A DNA stretch of 64,000 bases from JALYXI01 sp963795835 (GTDB lineage: Bacteria; Acidobacteriota; Terriglobia; Bryobacterales; Bryobacteraceae): positions 186,001 through 250,000 of the forward strand of contig CAWCJC010000001.1 in the NCBI GenBank assembly GCA_963795835.1, written 5' to 3'. Position numbers and translations under genes: made by a program. Positions 59,262 through 64,000 of this stretch are shown here, in pieces. Numbering within the stretch: the stretch's first letter is position 1; each line of letters opens with the position of its first letter. Below the pieces are notes generated by a model. The model made no database searches and was not told where the DNA came from. It worked only from the letters and a program-made list of their open reading frames with translations.

Positions 59262-60305
59262 TTGCAATCCTCGCGAAAACCGCTTCTCGACGTTACCCCG
59301 AACGGCCTCTACTGTGAGCAGGGCGACTTTTACATCGACCCCTGGTGCCCTGTGGATCGCGCTGTCATCACCCACGCCCATGCCGACCATGCGCGCTGGG
59401 GTTCGAAGCATTATCTGACTACTACTACGGGAAAAGCCGTGCTTCGGACGCGCATGGGCGCGGACGCCCAGATCGAAGCCGTGCCTTATGGTGAGACGGT
59501 AATGGAGAACGGTGTGCGCGTGTCGCTGCACCCGGCGGGGCACATTCTGGGTTCGGCCCAGATTCGAGTGGAGTACGCGGGCGAAGTTTGGGTCGCGTCC
59601 GGCGATTACAAAGTGGAGCACGATATCACGAGCACGGCATTTGAGCCGGTGCGCTGCAATACGTTCATCACGGAATCCACATTCGGGTTGCCGATTTACC
59701 GGTGGCGTCCTCAGCCTGAGATCTTCGCCCAGATCGATGGGTGGTGGCGGGAGAATCAAGGTGCCGGACGCGCAAGCGTACTGTTTGCCTATTCGCTCGG
59801 TAAGGCACAGCGCTTGCTTGCGGGTGTGGACTCCTCGATCGGGCCGATCTTCTGTCACGGTGCGGTGCAGAAGCTGAACGCGGCATATCGCGAAAGCGGG
59901 ATTCCGCTGCCGGAAACTCTGTACTCAGGCGATGTCGAGAAGGGTTACGACTGGAGCCGGGCGCTGATCGTCGCGCCGCCGTCGTGCAATGGAACGGTCT
60001 GGATGCGCAAGTTCGGCTCCACCTCCACCGCGTTCGCGTCAGGATGGATGCGAATGCGGGGCACCCGACGGCGGCAATCGCTCGACCGCGGCTTTACGCT
60101 CTCCGATCACGCGGACTGGCCTGGATTGTTGGGAGCAATTGACGCGACCGGCGCGGAACAGGTTTTGGTAACGCACGGATATCGCGCGCCGCTGGTCCGC
60201 TGGTTGACCGAGCATGGCAAGCTGGCGCGATCGCTCGAGACGCGTTATGAGGGCGAGCGCACCGAAGAGAGCAATGACGAGCCAGACGTGCAGGCGGAAG
60301 CGTGA
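59262..60305 (+). CDS. Ligase-associated DNA exonuclease (MBL-fold)
   Basis: Metallo-beta-lactamase/beta-CASP-type nuclease of the ligase-associated family, 347 residues. The metal motif is THAHADHARWG (HxHxDH). Further motifs are LHPAGHILGSAQI, VASGDYKVEHD, FITESTFGLP and ending DHADWPGLLGAI. These enzymes are proposed to trim DNA ends for the paired ATP-dependent ligase. I start at TTG 59262, since the ATG at 59251 is out of frame and the frame further upstream (to 58611) reads through the opposite-strand gene. A shift near 59251-59262 cannot be ruled out. The stop overlaps the ligase start (GTGA, 60302-60305). Confidence 0.92.
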   Translation: MQSSRKPLLDVTPNGLYCEQGDFYIDPWCPVDRAVITHAHADHARWGSKHYLTTTTGKAVLRTRMGADAQIEAVPYGETVMENGVRVSLHPAGHILGSAQIRVEYAGEVWVASGDYKVEHDITSTAFEPVRCNTFITESTFGLPIYRWRPQPEIFAQIDGWWRENQGAGRASVLFAYSLGKAQRLLAGVDSSIGPIFCHGAVQKLNAAYRESGIPLPETLYSGDVEKGYDWSRALIVAPPSCNGTVWMRKFGSTSTAFASGWMRMRGTRRRQSLDRGFTLSDHADWPGLLGAIDATGAEQVLVTHGYRAPLVRWLTEHGKLARSLETRYEGERTEESNDEPDVQAEA

Positions 60306-61910
60306 AGGCCTTTGCGGAGCTGTATTCGGCCCTCGATGAAACCACCAAGACAGGTCTTAAGACGGATGCGTTGGTCGCATTACTTCAGCACCGTTCCCGC
60401 CGAAGATGCGGTTTGGGCCATTCATTTCCTGATCGGCCGCCGTCCGAAGCGGTTGATTGAAACGCGCAAGCTGGTGGATTGGGCGATCGAAGAATCAGGG
60501 TCGCCAGCCTGGCTCTTCGATGAAAGTTATCAGGCCGTGGGCGACTTGGCGGAGACGATCGCGCTGCTGCTGCCGGATGCGGAGCGGTCGACGAACCGCC
60601 CCCTGCATTACTGGGTGGAAGAACGGCTGCTGCCTCTGGCGCGCTGGGAAGATGCGGAACGCCGCGCAAGCCTGGTGGATGCGTGGCGGGATATGGATGA
60701 CCGGCAGCGTTTCGTGTGGAACAAGCTGATTACGGGAGCTTTCCGGGTAGGCGTATCGCAAAGTCTGGTTGTCCGCGCGCTGGCGCAGGTTTCTGGAGTG
60801 GATGGCAACGTGATCGCCCATCGCATGATGGGGGATTGGTCGCCCTCGCCCGAATTTTACGCGCAGCTGATTGCGAAGGAATCCGCGGATGCGGACATCA
60901 GCAGACCGTATCCGTTTTTCCTGGCCTATCCGATTGAAGGCGAAATCTCACAATTGGGTGACATCGCGGAGTGGCAGATCGAATGGAAGTGGGATGGCAT
61001 TCGCAGCCAGTTAGTGCGGCGCAAGTTCCGGACTTTCATCTGGTCGCGCGGCGAAGAGTTGGTGACCGAACGTTTTCCGGAACTGGAAGCACTGGGCAGC
61101 GTTCTGCCGGAAGGCACGGTGATCGATGGTGAGATTCTTCCGTGGCGCGATGGCGCGCCGCTGCCGTTTGCGCAGATGCAGCGCCGCATCGGGCGCAAGG
61201 TGCTGGGGCCGAAGATTCTGGCGGATGTGCCGGTCGTGATTCTTGCTTACGATTTGCTGGAGTGGCGCGGCGAAGACATCCGCGAGCGCCCCATTGAAGA
61301 GCGCAGGCGGTTGCTGGCGGACCTGGTGGAGGCGACCCGCGACAGCAATCGGCTGCTGCTCTCGGACGTGGTGCCCGCGGCATCCTGGGAGGAGCTGATC
61401 GCGTTGCGGGCCCAATCGCGGCAGCGCAAAGTAGAGGGCTTCATGTTGAAGCGGCATGGCTCTCCTTATCGAGTGGGGCGGCGGCGGGGCGACTGGTGGA
61501 AGTGGAAGATCGAACCGTTCTCCGTGGACGCGGTGATGCTGTACGCACAGGCCGGAAGCGGGCGGCGCGCCAGTTTGTTTACGGATTATACGTTCGCCGT
61601 TTGGGATTCAGGCACGCTGGTACCGTTTGCGAAGGCCTACTCCGGGCTTACCGACGAAGAGATCCGCAAAGTGGACGCGTGGGTGAGACGCAACACGCTT
61701 GAGAAATTTGGGCCGGTCCGTTCGGTGAAGCCGGAACTCGTGTTTGAGCTTGCGTTCGAGGGCATTCAGCTCAGTCCGCGCCACAAGTCTGGGATTGCCG
61801 TACGCTTCCCTCGAATCGCACGATGGCGCACCGACAAGCCCGCGGCCGAAGCGGATTCCATCGAGACGATTCGCGCGTTGATCGAAGGACAGAAACATGA
61901 CCCCGATTAA
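60302..61910 (+). CDS. ATP-dependent DNA ligase, ligase-associated repair type (frameshifted)
   Basis: Seals nicks using ATP, 535 residues after correction. The start is GTG 60302. One extra base at a TT at 60380-60381 shifts the frame, after which the open frame carries the rest. The N-terminal DNA-binding domain includes AIHFLIGRRPKRLIETRK and RPLHYWVEERLLPLARWED. The adenylation motif I is EWKWDGIRSQLV (KxDG nucleophile Lys), with VIDGEILPW, FMLKRHGSPYRVGRRRGDWWKWKIEP as further motifs. This is the ligase of the exonuclease-ligase-DEXH helicase cassette. It overlaps the helicase gene by 14 bases. Confidence 0.9.
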
Positions 61911-64000
61911 CACGGTGCGCAAGTGGTTCCGGTCGCGCGGCTGGAAGCCGTTCGCTTTCCAGGAAGAAGTGTGGGCGGCTTACCTGAATGGCGAAAGCGG
62001 ATTGATTCATGCTGCCACGGGCACGGGCAAGACGCTGGCTGCGTGGATGGGACCCCTGATGGAATGGATGCAGGGGGATGGAGAGATTGATCCGCCGTTG
62101 CGTGTCCTGTGGATTACGCCGTTGCGCGCGCTGGTGGCCGATACGGAAAATTCGCTGCGTATGGCCCTCCAGGGCATGAATATTCCTTGGCGCCTGGAGC
62201 AAAGGACCGGCGATACGAAAGCAGCCGTCCGCGCGCGCCAGAAAAAGCGGCTCCCGACCGCATTGGTGACAACTCCCGAGAGCCTGGCGCTTTTGCTGGC
62301 ACGCGAAGATGCCAAAGAGATCTTCGGCTCGCTGCGGCTGGTGATCGCCGATGAGTGGCATGAGCTGATGGGCTCAAAGCGCGGCGTGCAGACGGAACTT
62401 TGTTTCGCGCGGCTAAGGCAATGGAATCCGGAGATGCGTACCTGGGGCCTTTCGGCGACGCTCGGAAATCTGGATGTTGCGATGGCGACGCTGCTCGGAA
62501 CAGGTTGGGAGCGCGGCCGGATGGTGCGGGGCGTAGTGCCGAAGGAAGTTCGCGTGGATTCGCTGATTCCGGAACACATGGAAAATTTCCCGTGGGCGGG
62601 ACACCTGGGAATCAACATGCTGCCGCAGGTAGATCGCGGCCATCGAAGAGGGTGTGACCACGTTGGTGTTCACGAACACGCGGTCGCAAACGGAAATCTG
62701 GTATCAGGCGATTCTGGCGGCGAGGCCGGATTGGGCGGCGCAGATTGCGCTCCACCACGCGTCGCTCGAACGCAAGACGCGCGACTTCGTGGAGGACGGG
62801 TTGCGCGCGGGGACGCTCCGTTGCGTTGTGTGCACCTCGAGCCTGGATTTGGGCGTCGATTTCACGCCGGTGGATCGTGTGATTCAGATCGGCAGTCCAA
62901 AGGGTGTGGCGCGGCTGTTGCAGCGCGCGGGCAGAAGCGGACACAGACCGGGCGTGTTGAGCCGGATCACTTGTGCGCCGACTCATGCATGGGAACTGGC
63001 GGAAGTTGCGGCCGCGCGCGATGCCTACTATGCGGGCGCGATCGAGAGCCGCTACCCGGTGGAGCGTCCGTTAGATTTGCTCTCGCAATGGGTGGTGACG
63101 GTTGCGGTGGCGGGCGGGTTCGACAGTCAGGAGATGTTCGATGAAGTGAGACAGACGTACGCGTTTCGAGAGTTGTCGCCCGCTGAGTGGAACTGGGTCA
63201 TCGAGTTCGTTACGCATGGGGGCGAAGCTCTACGCGCCTATCCGGAATACGCGCGCGTAACGATGGAAGACGGCAAGTTCGTGATCTCAAACCGCATGGT
63301 GGCGCGAAGGCATCTGCTTTCGACGGGAACCATCGTCAGCGATTCCGCGATGGATGTTCGCTACACCACAGGGGGGCGATTGGGTAGCGTGGAGGAGGGT
63401 TTCATTGCGCGCCTGCGTCCCGGCGACCGCTTTGCATTCTCAGGAAAGGTGCTGCAATTCGTTCGAGCTCGCGACATGACCGCCTGGGTGAAGAAGGCGC
63501 CGGTCACCGCGGGCGGCATCATCCCCAGTTGGGAAGGCGGGCGCATGCCACTCTCAAACGAGTTGGCTCTCGCGCTGCGCAAGCGGTTCGAAGAAGCGCG
63601 CAACGGGCGGTTTGAAGGGCCTGAGATGACGGCGCTGAAGCCCGTCTTCGAGACGCAGGCGGCCATCTCGCGCGTCCCAGGGGCGGAAGAACTTCTGATT
63701 GAGCGTGTCGAAACCAAAGAGGGGCACCATCTGTTCTTTTACCCGTTTGCGGGGCGGTTGGTGCATGAAGGCTTAGCGGCGCTGATCGCGTTGCGGGTTG
63801 CCCGCGTGCGGCCGATCTCGTTTTCCATCTCGTGCAACGACTATGGCTTCGAGTTGCTGGCGCCTGAGCCCGCGCCTCTTGAAGAGTCGCTGGCCAACGG
63901 ACTGCTCTCGCCATCCTCACTCGCTGAAGATATCCCTGAGAGCTTGAACGCCGCGGAACTCGCGCGCCGCCAGTTTCGCGAGATCGCGCGGGTGGCGGGT
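61897..64000 (+). CDS. Ligase-associated DEXH-box helicase, Lhr-like (frameshifted, cut by window end)
   Basis: Superfamily 2 helicase of the Lhr-type ligase-associated family. At least 700 residues lie in the window and the end is missing. Walker A is IHAATGTGKTLAAWMGPL, the DEXH box reads VIADEWHELMG, motif III is WGLSATLGN and the C-terminal RecA-like half has VFTNTRSQTEIW and QRAGRSGHRPGV. One extra base near 62630-62632 shifts the frame. Reading on in the other frame gives continuous family sequence to the window edge. It unwinds nucleic acid near the ligase and exonuclease. In such clusters the next gene is usually a metallophosphoesterase, which is outside this window. Confidence 0.9.

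Noticed and set aside
59214..59858. N-terminal extension of the 1115-residue protein giving 1330 residues
   Set aside because: The extension runs antisense through the exonuclease gene and precedes a clear signal peptide at 59213.
1..64000. CRISPR arrays, tRNA or rRNA genes, insertion sequences and prophage genes
   Set aside because: I looked for regular repeats, tRNA-like cloverleaf segments in the gaps, transposase motifs and phage structural genes, and found none.

Overview
The window looks like chromosomal DNA of an Acidobacteriota bacterium, most likely a Bryobacterales/Solibacter-type organism. Three things point there: a surface protein with the Solibacter-type C-terminal domain (48980-52423), two VWFA-related secreted proteins (3063-3971, 54844-55869), and an Oar-like TonB-dependent receptor with a carboxypeptidase-regulatory N-domain (39819-43061). 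Tat-exported Gfo/Idh/MocA oxidoreductases, a DUF1501 + DUF1549/DUF1553 pair and a PadR regulator with a long palindromic operator fit the same picture. The lineage call is inference from gene content. I found no rRNA, tRNA, CRISPR array, transposase or prophage gene. Coding density is very high and no gap exceeds 300 bases.

Layout. 1-2319 (minus) is an operon: thioesterase, aroC, def, fmt. 2387-5432 (plus) is a tightly overlapping run: fused MoaD-MoaE, VWA protein, Hfq-like protein, inositol-phosphatase, SnoaL-like protein. 5429-6909 (minus) is a PadR regulator with a 34-bp perfect palindrome at its start codon and an unusual membrane protein with two chain-length-determinant-like modules. 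6920-13080 mixes sugar oxidoreductases, cytochrome P460, ispG, a DUF2203 gene with a CTG start, a glucose dehydrogenase-like enzyme and a cyclase. 13105-21769 holds a phosphodiesterase, a TonB-type protein, a penicillin-binding protein, an SDR, a uracil-DNA glycosylase, an RRM RNA-binding protein and the membrane pyrophosphatase. 21766-25701 is the DUF1501/DUF1549 pair.

25830-28907 is the most accessory-looking stretch: an orphan Hcp/TssD-like tube protein, two unknown proteins (one with a glycine/alanine-rich membrane hairpin resembling a toxin) and a Ser/Thr kinase. 28911-39550 carries malQ, a two-domain methyltransferase, an M1 peptidase, an AbiEii-like nucleotidyltransferase with a small partner, a second Tat oxidoreductase, a GT39-like membrane protein, HemW and threonine aldolase. 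39819-48946 covers the TonB receptor, a sugar-binding lipoprotein, an SDR, an FHA-GAF-PP2C phosphatase, a third oxidoreductase with a sugar isomerase, and a second TonB-type protein. 48980-59213 is envelope-related: beta-propeller surface protein, TPR lipoprotein, VWFA protein and a 1115-residue exported protein of unknown function. 59262-64000 is the ligase-associated DNA repair cassette: MBL exonuclease, ATP-dependent ligase, DEXH helicase (cut by the window end).

A warning for users: at least eleven single-base indels break eight otherwise conserved genes (padR, DUF1549/1553, GT39, sugar-binding protein, third oxidoreductase, TPR lipoprotein, ligase, helicase). Ten are one-base insertions and one is a deletion. 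In each case the downstream frame continues the same protein family with no lost residues, so I infer sequencing error rather than gene decay. For these genes I give the full span of the reconstructed gene.
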